From Intestinibacter sp. (GTDB lineage Bacteria; Bacillota; Clostridia; Peptostreptococcales; Peptostreptococcaceae): a DNA stretch of 15,799 nt. The DNA is taken from positions 1 to 15,799 of the forward strand of contig NZ_JALEXO010000278.1 in assembly GCF_022780145.1 (NCBI RefSeq), read 5' to 3'. Shown here piece by piece: positions 1 to 7,403 of the stretch (positions are counted from its first letter, which is position 1; the number at the start of each line of letters is the position of its first letter). Below the pieces are notes generated by a model. The model saw only the letters and a program-made list of their open reading frames with translations. It did not search any database and was not told where the DNA came from. The position numbers were made by a program, and so were the translations under genes.

Positions 1-687
1 GGTGGGGAGCTTCAGATGGTCTTAATAGCTAGAGCATTAGTATCTGAGCCAAAAATACTTATACTAGATGAGCCAGAATCAAATCTAGATTTTAAAAACC
101 AGCTGCTTATTTTAGATACAATGACAAAGCTATCAAATCAAGGTATAAGCTGTATATTTAATACGCATTACCCAACTCATGCACTACAAAGGGCGAATAA
201 AGCGTTTTTGCTTAGTAAAAGTGGTAAGTATTTATTTGGCGAAACTAGAGAGGTTATAACAGAGGAAAATATAGAAAAAGCATTTGGAGTAAAGGCAGTA
301 ATAGGAGAAATAGAAACTCCAAGCAATGTTTTAAAAGACGTAATACCTCTAGAGATAACTAACACAAATGATATGGATATATCTTTAGATAAAAGCCAAT
401 TATCTACTGAGAGAAAAGTAGCAGTTGTATCCATAATTGCTGAGGATTCAAGTATTTCAGATAAAATAAATAAGCTAATAGGAGAAAATAAAAAATACAT
501 AATAGGTCGTATGGGAATGCCTTATGAAGAAAAGGGTATATCTATTATAAATGTAACTTTAGATGCGCCTGAACATGCAATTCAATCTCTAGTATCTAAG
601 CTCGGACATCTATCAGGTGTAAGCGTAAAGGCTATATATTCTCAAGTTGATTATAAAGAAGAAAAGGGATGTGAAAAGGTTGAATAA
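1..687 (+). CDS. ABC transporter ATPase (FecE/BtuD type), 5'-truncated, with C-terminal TM1266-like domain
   Basis: This is the ATP-hydrolysing subunit of an importer of the iron-chelate/cobalamin/heme class, acting at the inner face of the membrane. The reading frame is open from base 1, so the gene begins outside the window and the Walker A half is missing. Visible residues (1 = codon at base 1): end of the signature loop GGELQ (1-5), Walker B ILILDEP (19-25), D-loop SNLD (27-30) and switch histidine His56 in NTHYP. After a linker of about 30 residues, residues 139-214 form a second domain that does not belong to the usual ATPase. Its RMGMPYEEKGISII and KLGHLSGVSVKAIYS segments match the small TM1266 family ('putative iron-only hydrogenase system regulator', ACT/NikR-like fold), normally a stand-alone protein of about 80 residues. 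The gene overlaps the HydE-like gene downstream, so the two are probably translationally coupled. The ATPase call is firm; the domain call is by eye. Confidence 0.9.
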   Translation, partial: GGELQMVLIARALVSEPKILILDEPESNLDFKNQLLILDTMTKLSNQGISCIFNTHYPTHALQRANKAFLLSKSGKYLFGETREVITEENIEKAFGVKAVIGEIETPSNVLKDVIPLEITNTNDMDISLDKSQLSTERKVAVVSIIAEDSSISDKINKLIGENKKYIIGRMGMPYEEKGISIINVTLDAPEHAIQSLVSKLGHLSGVSVKAIYSQVDYKEEKGCEKVE

Positions 688-1723
688 TGTAGAAATAATA
701 GATAAGTTAAACGAAAATAAATGCCTTTCTTTTTCAGAATGGAAACAGCTATTAGGTACATTTACAGAAGAAGATGCAAAATACGCATCTGATATTGCAA
801 GAGAGATAGCTGTAAGTAAATTTGGAAAGAAGATATTTTTCCGTGGTATAGTCGAGTTTACAAACTACTGTAAAAACGACTGCTATTACTGCGGAATAAG
901 ATGTTCAAATAAAAATGCAGTTAGATACAGATTGTCTAAGGAGGATATATTGGATTGCTGTGAAGAGGGGTATAAGTACGGTTATAGAACCTTTGTACTT
1001 CAAGGTGGAGAAGATAGACACTATACAGATGATATGATAGTAGACATTGTATCTGAGATTCACAAGAGATTTCCAGACTGTGCTATAACACTTTCAATAG
1101 GAGAAAAAGAGAGAGAATCCTATGAGAGATTTTTCGATGCTGGGGCTAGTAGATATTTACTTAGACATGAAACAGCAAATGAAGAGCACTACAGAAAGCT
1201 TCATCCAGAAAAACTTTCTTTAAAGCACAGAATGAATTGTCTAAAGGATTTAAAGGAGATAGGTTATCAAACTGGATGCGGATGTATGGTTGGAAGTCCA
1301 TATCAGAGAATAAGTGATTTATGTGAAGATATGATATATATGAGTGAATTCAAACCTCAGATGATAGGTATAGGACCATTTATACCACATAAGGATACTC
1401 CATTTAGAGACTTCGAGTCAGGTAGTGTTGAGATGACATTATTTTTACTTAGTTTATGCAGAATAATGCTTCCAGATGTACTACTTCCTGCTACAACTGC
1501 ACTTGGAACAGCAAAAGCAGATGGAAGAAAGCTAGGGGTTTTATGTGGAGCAAACGTTATTATGCCGAATTTATCACCTATAGCAGTTAGAAAAAATTAT
1601 TTATTATACGACAATAAGGCTATAAGCGGTGAAGATGCAGGCGAAAATTTAAGAGTTTTGCAAGAGCATATGAGTGAAATAGGATATGAAATAGTAATAG
1701 ATAAAGGAGATTACAGAGGATAG
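671..1723 (+). CDS. HydE-like radical SAM enzyme
   Basis: This is a radical S-adenosylmethionine enzyme closest to HydE, the [FeFe]-hydrogenase maturase that processes the Fe(CO)2(CN)-cysteine synthon. Residues 67-74 hold the CX3CX2C motif (Cys67, Cys71, Cys74) for the [4Fe-4S]-SAM cluster. HydE hallmarks follow: VLQGGED, YLLRHETAN, GIGPFIPHKDTPF, PATTALGT and GANVIMPN. The C-terminus lacks the three cysteines that bind the accessory second cluster in Thermotoga HydE; that cluster is reported as dispensable. The start is uncertain. TTG at 647 would overlap the ATPase gene by 41 nt, GTG at 671 gives about 350 residues, the usual HydE length, and TTG at 680 has AAAAGGG 11 nt upstream; I chose 671. 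It lies between a transporter ATPase and nitrogenase-like genes, not beside hydF/hydG, so its substrate may differ from that of hydrogenase HydE. PylB and BioB are relatives but fit the motifs less well. Confidence 0.9.
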   Translation: MKRLNNVEIIDKLNENKCLSFSEWKQLLGTFTEEDAKYASDIAREIAVSKFGKKIFFRGIVEFTNYCKNDCYYCGIRCSNKNAVRYRLSKEDILDCCEEGYKYGYRTFVLQGGEDRHYTDDMIVDIVSEIHKRFPDCAITLSIGEKERESYERFFDAGASRYLLRHETANEEHYRKLHPEKLSLKHRMNCLKDLKEIGYQTGCGCMVGSPYQRISDLCEDMIYMSEFKPQMIGIGPFIPHKDTPFRDFESGSVEMTLFLLSLCRIMLPDVLLPATTALGTAKADGRKLGVLCGANVIMPNLSPIAVRKNYLLYDNKAISGEDAGENLRVLQEHMSEIGYEIVIDKGDYRG

Positions 1724-1744
1724 TAGATAAGGGGGATTTAGATT

Positions 1745-2512
1745 ATGATAAAAATAGCGGTTTATGGAAAAGGTGGAATAGGAAAATCAACTACAATTTC
1801 TAATTTATCTGTTGCATTAGCTAAAAAGGGATTAAAGGTAATGCAAATAGGATGTGATCCAAAGGCAGATTCAACAACTAATCTACATGCAGGTACTGAA
1901 ATAAATACAGTTTTAGACTTAGTTCGCGAAAAGAAGGACAACTTCGAATTAGAAGATATGGTAGTAGAAGGATATAAGGGAATTTTATGTGTAGAAGCAG
2001 GTGGACCAACTCCAGGAATGGGATGCGCTGGAAGAGGTATAATAACTGCTCTAGAAAAACTAGAACAAAAAGGAGCATATGAAAAATATAAACCTGATGT
2101 AGTTTTCTACGATGTATTAGGTGATGTAGTCTGTGGAGGATTCTCAATGCCTATGAGAGGTGGATACGCAGACAAGGTATTTATAATAACTTCTGGAGAA
2201 TACATGTCAATCCACGCAGCTGCAAATATAGCTATGGCAATAGATAACTTCAAGGATAGAGGATATGCTAGCTTAGGTGGAGTTATTTTAAATAAGAGAA
2301 ATGTAAAAAACGAAGAAGAAAAAGTAAATGAATTTATAGAAAATGTAAATTCAAAATTAGTAGGAACTCTAGACAGAGACGAAATAGTAATCCAAGCAGA
2401 GGAAATGAAAAAAACAGTTCTAGAAGCCTTCCCAGATAGCCCTATGGCAAAAGAATATGAAGCACTTGCTGAGAGCTTACTTAAGGCATGTGAAAAGGAG
2501 GAGGCTAAATAA
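1745..2512 (+). CDS. nitrogenase iron protein-like ATPase/reductase (NifH superfamily)
   Basis: This is a homodimeric [4Fe-4S] ATPase that passes low-potential electrons to a component-1 partner with MgATP hydrolysis. The P-loop GKGGIGKST is at residues 8-16 and the switch region GCDPKADST at 36-44. The two cluster cysteines are Cys94 in PGMGCAGRG and Cys130 in DVLGDVVCGGF, matching Cys97 and Cys132 of Azotobacter NifH; Arg97 corresponds to the ADP-ribosylated Arg100. At 255 residues it is shorter than true NifH (about 275-295), as is common in nitrogenase-like systems. A strong GGGGG-containing ribosome site (1731-1735) precedes the ATG, 21 nt after the HydE-like gene. The stop overlaps the next start in a TAATG, implying coupled translation with the first component-1 subunit. 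The two component-1 genes directly downstream argue against a free-standing role such as ParA/MinD. Confidence 0.93.
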   Translation: MIKIAVYGKGGIGKSTTISNLSVALAKKGLKVMQIGCDPKADSTTNLHAGTEINTVLDLVREKKDNFELEDMVVEGYKGILCVEAGGPTPGMGCAGRGIITALEKLEQKGAYEKYKPDVVFYDVLGDVVCGGFSMPMRGGYADKVFIITSGEYMSIHAAANIAMAIDNFKDRGYASLGGVILNKRNVKNEEEKVNEFIENVNSKLVGTLDRDEIVIQAEEMKKTVLEAFPDSPMAKEYEALAESLLKACEKEEAK

Positions 2513-3846
2513 TGCTAAAACCTATTAGAGAAAAAGAAAGAGATGCTTGCGTTTTAATAAAAGATGCTAAGTTTCCAGCACCTTTTGATTCTAGACTTGA
2601 ATTTTCATGCTCAGCTAGAGGTACTTGGAATATAGTTCATATAGGAATGCTTATTCCTGAAATTCACCAAATATTTGTATGTGCTCAAAGCTGTCTTAGA
2701 GGTGTTGTTTTAACTGCAGCTGAGATGAATGCTATAGATAGATTTTCTAATATAATAGTCAGAGAAAATAACGTATTAGAAGGGGATACAGAGGACTTAA
2801 TAATAGAAGGGGTCGGAGATATTTTATCCAAGCTTCCTTATAAACCAAAGGCGGTCTTAGTATATACTAGCTGTGTTCACCATTTTGTAGGATGTGATTT
2901 AGATTTAGTATATAAGAGACTTAGAGAAAAATATCCAGATATAGAATTTACAGACTGCTATATGAATCCAATCATGAGAAAAAGTGGGCTTACACCAGAT
3001 CAAATAATGAGACGACAATTGTACAGCCTACTAGATAAAGAAGAATTAGAAGAAAAGAGTATAAATATAATTGGAAATAACTACTCAACTGATGAAAGCA
3101 GTGAATTAGTAAAAATCATAAAAGATAATGGATTCACTCTTAGAGAGATTACAGATACTAAGACTTATGCAGAGTACAAAGAAATGGGCAAGAGCTCTAT
3201 AAATATTTCTTACAACCCTGTAGCTAGAGAAGCAGGTAGATATTTAGAAGAAAAATTAGGACAAAAGCATCTATACTTACCTCTATGCTATGGATTCGAT
3301 GAAATAGAAAAGAATCTAGACTTACTTTGTGAAACTATTGGTGTAGAAAAGATAGACTTTGAAGAAAATAAAAAAGCAGCTACAGAAGCTCTAAATAAGG
3401 CTCAAAAGGTAATAGGAAATACTCCTATTTCTATAGATTACACACTTACTATGAGACCTCTAGGACTTGCTAGACTTCTTTTAGAGCATGGATTTAATGT
3501 AGAGAGTATATATGTAGATAGCTTTATAGCTGAAGAACAAGAAGACTTCAATTGGCTTAAAGAAAATTATCCAGATATAAAAATCTACGCGACAGTACAC
3601 GTAAAAATGCGTTTTGTAGATAGAAAAAGCGATGAAAAAATACTAGCTCTAGGTCAAAAGGCAGCATACTTCACAGGAAGTAATAATTTTGTAAATATAG
3701 TTGAAGGTGGAGGAATGTATGGCTTTGACGGAATAGTAAAATTAGCAGATCTTATGATTGACGCCTTTTTAAACGAAAAAGATGCTAAGAAATTAATACA
3801 ATTCAAAGGATTGGGGTGTGAAAATTATGAGACAAATTGCAAGTAG
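2512..3846 (+). CDS. nitrogenase component 1-like subunit (NifD/NifE-type)
   Basis: This is one half of a presumed heterotetrameric reductase fed by the preceding Fe protein. It is 444 residues long. Cys33, Cys57 or Cys61, and Cys121 (in YTSCVHHFVGCD) are spaced like the three P-cluster cysteines of NifD (62, 88, 154) and could bind a [4Fe-4S] or larger cluster. The segment EGDTEDLI resembles the conserved nitrogenase motif after the second cysteine. Near the C-terminus, GGGMYGFDGIVKLADLM aligns with the NifD SGPYHGFDG region, but the position of FeMo-co ligand His442 is occupied by valine. The Cys275 region reads ISYNP with no cysteine. The active site therefore probably does not hold FeMo-co. 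The AAAAGGAGGAGG ribosome site lies inside the end of the Fe-protein gene. Substrate unknown. Confidence 0.88.
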   Translation: MLKPIREKERDACVLIKDAKFPAPFDSRLEFSCSARGTWNIVHIGMLIPEIHQIFVCAQSCLRGVVLTAAEMNAIDRFSNIIVRENNVLEGDTEDLIIEGVGDILSKLPYKPKAVLVYTSCVHHFVGCDLDLVYKRLREKYPDIEFTDCYMNPIMRKSGLTPDQIMRRQLYSLLDKEELEEKSINIIGNNYSTDESSELVKIIKDNGFTLREITDTKTYAEYKEMGKSSINISYNPVAREAGRYLEEKLGQKHLYLPLCYGFDEIEKNLDLLCETIGVEKIDFEENKKAATEALNKAQKVIGNTPISIDYTLTMRPLGLARLLLEHGFNVESIYVDSFIAEEQEDFNWLKENYPDIKIYATVHVKMRFVDRKSDEKILALGQKAAYFTGSNNFVNIVEGGGMYGFDGIVKLADLMIDAFLNEKDAKKLIQFKGLGCENYETNCK

Positions 3847-4969
3847 AATATCTATTTATTCAGCAGATCCATTTGGAGTGTGCTCAGCTTTATACGAATT
3901 AGGTGGACTTACAGTAATGCACGATGCTTCAGGATGTAACTCTACATACAATACTCACGATGAGCCTAGATGGTACGATATGGACAGTATGGTATACATA
4001 TCAGGAATATCTGAGATGGAGGCTATAATGGGGGATGATGATAAATTTATAAACGACATAATATACACTGCAAAAGAGCTTTCACCTAATTTTATAGCTA
4101 TGACTGGAACTCCTATACCAATGATGATAGGAACTGACTTTAAAGCTATTGCATCTATAATCGAAAAAGAAACAAATATACCTACTTTTGGTTTTGATAC
4201 AACAGGGATGCATTCATATGTGAGTGGAGCATATAAGGCTTTTGAAGCTTTAGCTAAGAGATTTGTAGATGAAAAAGCAGATAAAAAAGAGGGTACAGAG
4301 GGCAAAAAAAGAGTGAATATAATAGGTGCTACACCGCTAGATTTTTCTGTAAATAAAAGTGTCGAAGCTATGAAGGAATTATTAGAGTCAGATGGATTTG
4401 AAGTAGTAAGCACTTGGGCTATGGGTTCTACTTTAGACGATATAAAAAAATCTGCAGCTGCCGATGTAAACTTAGTAGTATCTTATTCAGGAATGGGAGC
4501 TGCTAAATACCTATACGAAAAATTCGGTATTCCTTATGTAGTAGGTACACCATTTGGAAAGAAATTTGCAGAACTTGTCATAAATGAGTTAAACGAAGCT
4601 ATAAAGACAAAAGAAAATAAAATAGCTTATAAAAATAGAAAAACAGCAGAGGATGCAGACATAACTATTGTAGGTGAAAGTATTATGTCAGAATCTCTAG
4701 CTTGTGCTATATCAGAAGAGAAAAACAAGACAGTTAAGGTAATATCAGCTTTGGAAACAGATGAAAAGCTTCTTCTAGATGTAGATAAATTAGCTATGGA
4801 TGAAGAAGAAATAACTGAACTTTTAAAGGATGCAAAAACTATAATAGCAGATCCTTTATATAAACCTATTTGTCAAATTGATTCCAACTTTATATCTTTG
4901 CCTCATGAGGGATTTTCAGGGCGAATTTATAGAGATGAAATACCAAATATAATTAATAAAAACTTATAA
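3818..4969 (+). CDS. nitrogenase component 1-like subunit (NifK/NifN-type)
   Basis: This is the second half of the presumed reductase, 383 residues, overlapping the previous gene by 29 nt. The GTG start at 3818 has AAAGGA 7 nt upstream; ATG at 3827 is an alternative losing three residues. Two cysteines fit cluster positions: Cys22 in DPFGVCSA and Cys40 in ASGCNSTY, the latter being the typical second cysteine of component-1 beta subunits. The third site, normally a cysteine in an STC-type turn, reads MTGTPIPMMIGTD and has none. The interfacial cluster could therefore have at most two cysteines from this chain. A charged linker (about residues 152-166, rich in Lys and Glu) separates the N-terminal domain from the next Rossmann-like domain, which begins VNIIGATP. 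Function as a partner of the preceding subunit is inferred from order and family. Confidence 0.87.
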   Translation: MKIMRQIASRISIYSADPFGVCSALYELGGLTVMHDASGCNSTYNTHDEPRWYDMDSMVYISGISEMEAIMGDDDKFINDIIYTAKELSPNFIAMTGTPIPMMIGTDFKAIASIIEKETNIPTFGFDTTGMHSYVSGAYKAFEALAKRFVDEKADKKEGTEGKKRVNIIGATPLDFSVNKSVEAMKELLESDGFEVVSTWAMGSTLDDIKKSAAADVNLVVSYSGMGAAKYLYEKFGIPYVVGTPFGKKFAELVINELNEAIKTKENKIAYKNRKTAEDADITIVGESIMSESLACAISEEKNKTVKVISALETDEKLLLDVDKLAMDEEEITELLKDAKTIIADPLYKPICQIDSNFISLPHEGFSGRIYRDEIPNIINKNL

Positions 4970-4987
4970 GAGAGGGGAATTTTATAA

Positions 4988-6139
4988 ATGAAAAAATTCA
5001 AAAAACTAATATGTATGTTACTGATAGTAACTATGCTACCAATATTTGGAGGGTGTTCATCATCATCTAAATCAAGCTCTAGCTCACAAGCTAGCTCACA
5101 AGCATCATCAAGTACTGGAGATACAATAACTATAACTGACCAAGCAGGTGATGAAGTTACATTACCATCTAAAATTGAACGTATAGCAGTTTGTGATATA
5201 CTACCATTACCATCAGTTTTAGCAATATTCTTCAACTCAGCTGATAAAATAGTAGGTATGTCAGAACCAAGTATGACTGCAGCTAAAAACGGTCTTTTAG
5301 GACAATTATATCCAGAAATATTAAATGCAGATACAAGCTTTATAAAAGACAGTGAAGTAAACACAGAGGAATTATTAAAATTAAAACCAGACGTAGTATT
5401 CTACGGAGCTTCAGATCCAGAAATCGGATCAAAATTAAAAGAAGCTGGATTTAATGCAGTTGCAATATCAGTTAATAAATGGGATTACGACTGTATAGAA
5501 ACTTTAAACAACTGGATAGACTTATTAAGCCAAATATTCCCAGAAGATGCTAAAGCAGACAAAGTAGCAAAATACAGCAACGAAATTTACGATATGGTTC
5601 AAGATAGAGTAAAAGATATACCAGAAGATGAAAAAGCTAACGTATTCTTCTTATTCAAATACGATGAAACTTCAATAGTTACATCAGGTAATCAATTCTT
5701 CGGAAGCTGGTGGGCAAAAGCTGTAGGAGCTAAAAACGTAGCTGACGATATAGACAAAGATAATGCAGTGCCAATTAATATGGAACAAATTTACGATTAC
5801 AACCCAGACATTATATTTGTAACAAACTTCACTCAAGCTCAACCAGAAGATTTATACAATAACACTATAGGTAGCAACGATTGGAGTAAAATAAAAGCTG
5901 TTCAAGATAAGAAAGTTTACAAAACTCCTCTAGGAATGTACAGAAGTTACACTCCAGGAGCTGATACTCCTATGACTTTATTATGGTATGCTAAGACTAT
6001 ATATCCAGATAAATTCAAAGATATAGACTTAAATAAAGAAGTTGAAAAATACTATAAAGAAGTATTCGGTGTTGAATTAACAGAAGAACAAGTAGAATCA
6101 ATATTTGCACCAACATCAGATGCTGCAGCAGGATTCTAA
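4988..6139 (+). CDS. lipoprotein substrate-binding protein of an iron-chelate/cobalamin-type ABC importer
   Basis: This is the extracellular, membrane-anchored receptor that delivers ligand to the transporter whose ATPase opens the window. It is 383 residues long. Residues 1-22 are a lipoprotein signal (MKKFKK, hydrophobic core, then IFGGC) with Cys23 as the lipidated residue. A Ser/Gln/Ala-rich spacer of about 20 residues follows. The body has the class III two-lobe pattern: ITITDQAGDEVTLP, then KIERIAV, then LLKLKPDVVFYG at the end of lobe 1, a long connecting helix, and YNPDIIFVTN in lobe 2. FhuD, BtuF, HmuT and FepB share this fold, so the ligand cannot be named. AGAGGGG upstream gives a strong start 18 nt after the component-1 gene. 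Codons ending in C for Phe, Asn and Tyr are more frequent than in its neighbours, suggesting high expression. It is the last gene before the operon terminator. Confidence 0.9.
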   Translation: MKKFKKLICMLLIVTMLPIFGGCSSSSKSSSSSQASSQASSSTGDTITITDQAGDEVTLPSKIERIAVCDILPLPSVLAIFFNSADKIVGMSEPSMTAAKNGLLGQLYPEILNADTSFIKDSEVNTEELLKLKPDVVFYGASDPEIGSKLKEAGFNAVAISVNKWDYDCIETLNNWIDLLSQIFPEDAKADKVAKYSNEIYDMVQDRVKDIPEDEKANVFFLFKYDETSIVTSGNQFFGSWWAKAVGAKNVADDIDKDNAVPINMEQIYDYNPDIIFVTNFTQAQPEDLYNNTIGSNDWSKIKAVQDKKVYKTPLGMYRSYTPGADTPMTLLWYAKTIYPDKFKDIDLNKEVEKYYKEVFGVELTEEQVESIFAPTSDAAAGF

Positions 6140-6165
6140 GATAGAGTAGACGAATAAGATAAATT

Positions 6166-6206
6166 AAAAAACCGCTAGTCGTAAGTTTTTATAACTGGCG
6201 GTTTTT
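6166..6206. terminator. bidirectional intrinsic terminator between the nitrogenase-like operon and the CHR pair
   Basis: AAAAACCGCTAGT (6166-6178) pairs with ACTGGCGGTTTTT (6194-6206) in a 13-bp stem with one G-U pair and a 15-nt loop. It has a U-run in either direction. It sits between convergent genes and can stop both. Confidence 0.88.
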
Positions 6207-6209
6207 ATA

Positions 6210-6785
6210 TTACATGGCTAATCCTGTAATTAGGTAAAGTAAAGTTCCTATAATTCCACTTCCAAATATTACAGTTATGGCGCTCATTTTGTATTTTCTA
6301 AGTGCGTATAACCCTGCTACAAATAATCCGCATTCAATCCACTTAAAATCGGTTATTTTAAAACTAGATATATCAGCATTGAAAATCGCAAGCATAAGTA
6401 TTGACATACCAGCAGAAGCTATTAGAGCTACTACAGCAGGTCTAAGTGAAGCGAGTACAGTTTGAACTCCTGAGAAGCTTCTGTACTTATAGTAGAAATA
6501 CGCAAGTGTCAAACAAATTATAAATGAAGGTATAATACATCCTAAAGTACAAATTACAGCTCCAAAAGGACCGGCAAGTCGAGTACCTACAAATGTCGAT
6601 GAATTTATAGAAATAGGTCCAGGAGTCATCTCAGCTATAGTGATTAAGTCAGTGAACTCCTCTAAAGTCATCAAGTGATGAACATTTACTATTTGATCTT
6701 GTATAAGTGGGATAGCAGCATAACCGCCTCCAACACTGAATAAACCGACCTTTAAAAAACTGAAGAATAATTTTATAATTAGCAT
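6210..6785 (-). CDS. CHR-family (chromate transporter-like) membrane protein, short chain, second of a pair
   Basis: This is a 191-residue integral membrane protein of the chromate ion transporter family. Short-chain members usually act as a pair of half-length proteins. The family signature near the N-terminus is SVGGGYAAIPLIQ, followed by ITIAEMTPGPISINSSTFVG and GPFGAVICTLGCIIPSF. Several hydrophobic segments follow. The start is fixed by AGGAGG (6795-6800) 9 nt upstream of the ATG, and it overlaps the stop of its partner by 7 nt. The true substrate is uncertain: many CHR proteins in anaerobes have no demonstrated link to chromate. Confidence 0.9.
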   Translation of the reverse strand: MLIIKLFFSFLKVGLFSVGGGYAAIPLIQDQIVNVHHLMTLEEFTDLITIAEMTPGPISINSSTFVGTRLAGPFGAVICTLGCIIPSFIICLTLAYFYYKYRSFSGVQTVLASLRPAVVALIASAGMSILMLAIFNADISSFKITDFKWIECGLFVAGLYALRKYKMSAITVIFGSGIIGTLLYLITGLAM

Positions 6786-7375
6786 CCTTGACTACCTCCT
6801 TTTACTTTATTTTTCTTTAGTTCTAACATTAAATCTACAATACCTATTAAAAGGCAAACTAATATAACGTTCATGGCACTTACTTTAAGTAGGTAAGTTG
6901 CTATAAATCCAACTATCATCATGGCGATATATAGATATCTTTTTGTTTTTAATACATTTTTCATAAGATTTATAACTACATCGAAAATTACTGCAGCAAC
7001 TCCAGCTCTCATGACTTGAAGCGCTATTGCTATATATTTATTAGTTCTAAATTCTGTATAAAATACTGAGATGATTGATATTATAACCATTGGAGGGATT
7101 ATAGTTCCCAAAATAGCGATTACAGAACCTAAAATTCCACACATACGATAGCCTATAATAACTGAAGCATTTACAGGAAGTGGTCCTGGAGAAGATTGTG
7201 TTATAGCCGTTATATCTAGCATCTCATCTTCGTCTAGCCATCCTAACTCTTCTACAAATTTCTTTTTCATAAGTGATACTATGACAAATCCTCCACCGAA
7301 GGTACATGAGCTAAGTACGAACATCGATTTGAATAAATTCCACAAAATAAATGATTTTGATTGTTTTTCCTTCAT
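6779..7375 (-). CDS. CHR-family (chromate transporter-like) membrane protein, short chain, first of a pair
   Basis: This is a 198-residue membrane protein, the partner half of the downstream CHR gene. Signature segments are SCTFGGGFVIVSLM, AITQSSPGPLPVNAS and GILGSVIAILGTIIPPM, so the duplicated CHR motif (GGG, then SPGP) is clear. The C-terminus ends in a lysine-rich tail before the overlap with the next gene. The ATG is preceded by AAAGGAG at about 7383-7389. A promoter at 7414-7442 serves the pair. Opposite N-in/N-out topology of the two halves is usual in this family but was not tested here. Confidence 0.9.
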   Translation of the reverse strand: MKEKQSKSFILWNLFKSMFVLSSCTFGGGFVIVSLMKKKFVEELGWLDEDEMLDITAITQSSPGPLPVNASVIIGYRMCGILGSVIAILGTIIPPMVIISIISVFYTEFRTNKYIAIALQVMRAGVAAVIFDVVINLMKNVLKTKRYLYIAMMIVGFIATYLLKVSAMNVILVCLLIGIVDLMLELKKNKVKGGSQGC

Positions 7376-7403
7376 AATATTCTCTCCTTTTATCTGAAGT
7401 TAT

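Noticed and set aside
177..500. Minus-strand open frame inside the ATPase gene
   Set aside because: It lies opposite a well-supported coding frame, has no ribosome site, and its protein has no recognisable features.
1878..2147. Minus-strand open frame inside the Fe-protein gene
   Set aside because: Low-complexity Leu/His-rich translation opposite a highly conserved gene; a shadow frame.
1745..4969. A true nitrogen-fixing nitrogenase (nifHDK)
   Set aside because: The component-1 pair lacks the FeMo-co ligands by eye, the proteins are shorter than NifH/D/K, and no nifB, nifE or nifN is visible; HydE and importer genes take their place.
1745..4969. Chlorophyll (BchLNB/BchXYZ) or F430 (CfbCD) reductase
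   Set aside because: The host looks like a fermenting spore-former with no photosynthesis or methanogenesis genes here; Cfb has a single component-1 gene, and no tetrapyrrole genes are present.
4988..5120. Ser-rich run after the lipobox as a repeat element
   Set aside because: It is the usual flexible spacer that follows the lipidated cysteine in Gram-positive receptor lipoproteins.
3955..5364. Minus-strand open frames at 3955-4413 and 4927-5364
   Set aside because: Both are mirror frames of the component-1 and receptor genes; the Asp/Glu run in the second is just the complement of the Ser-rich linker codons.
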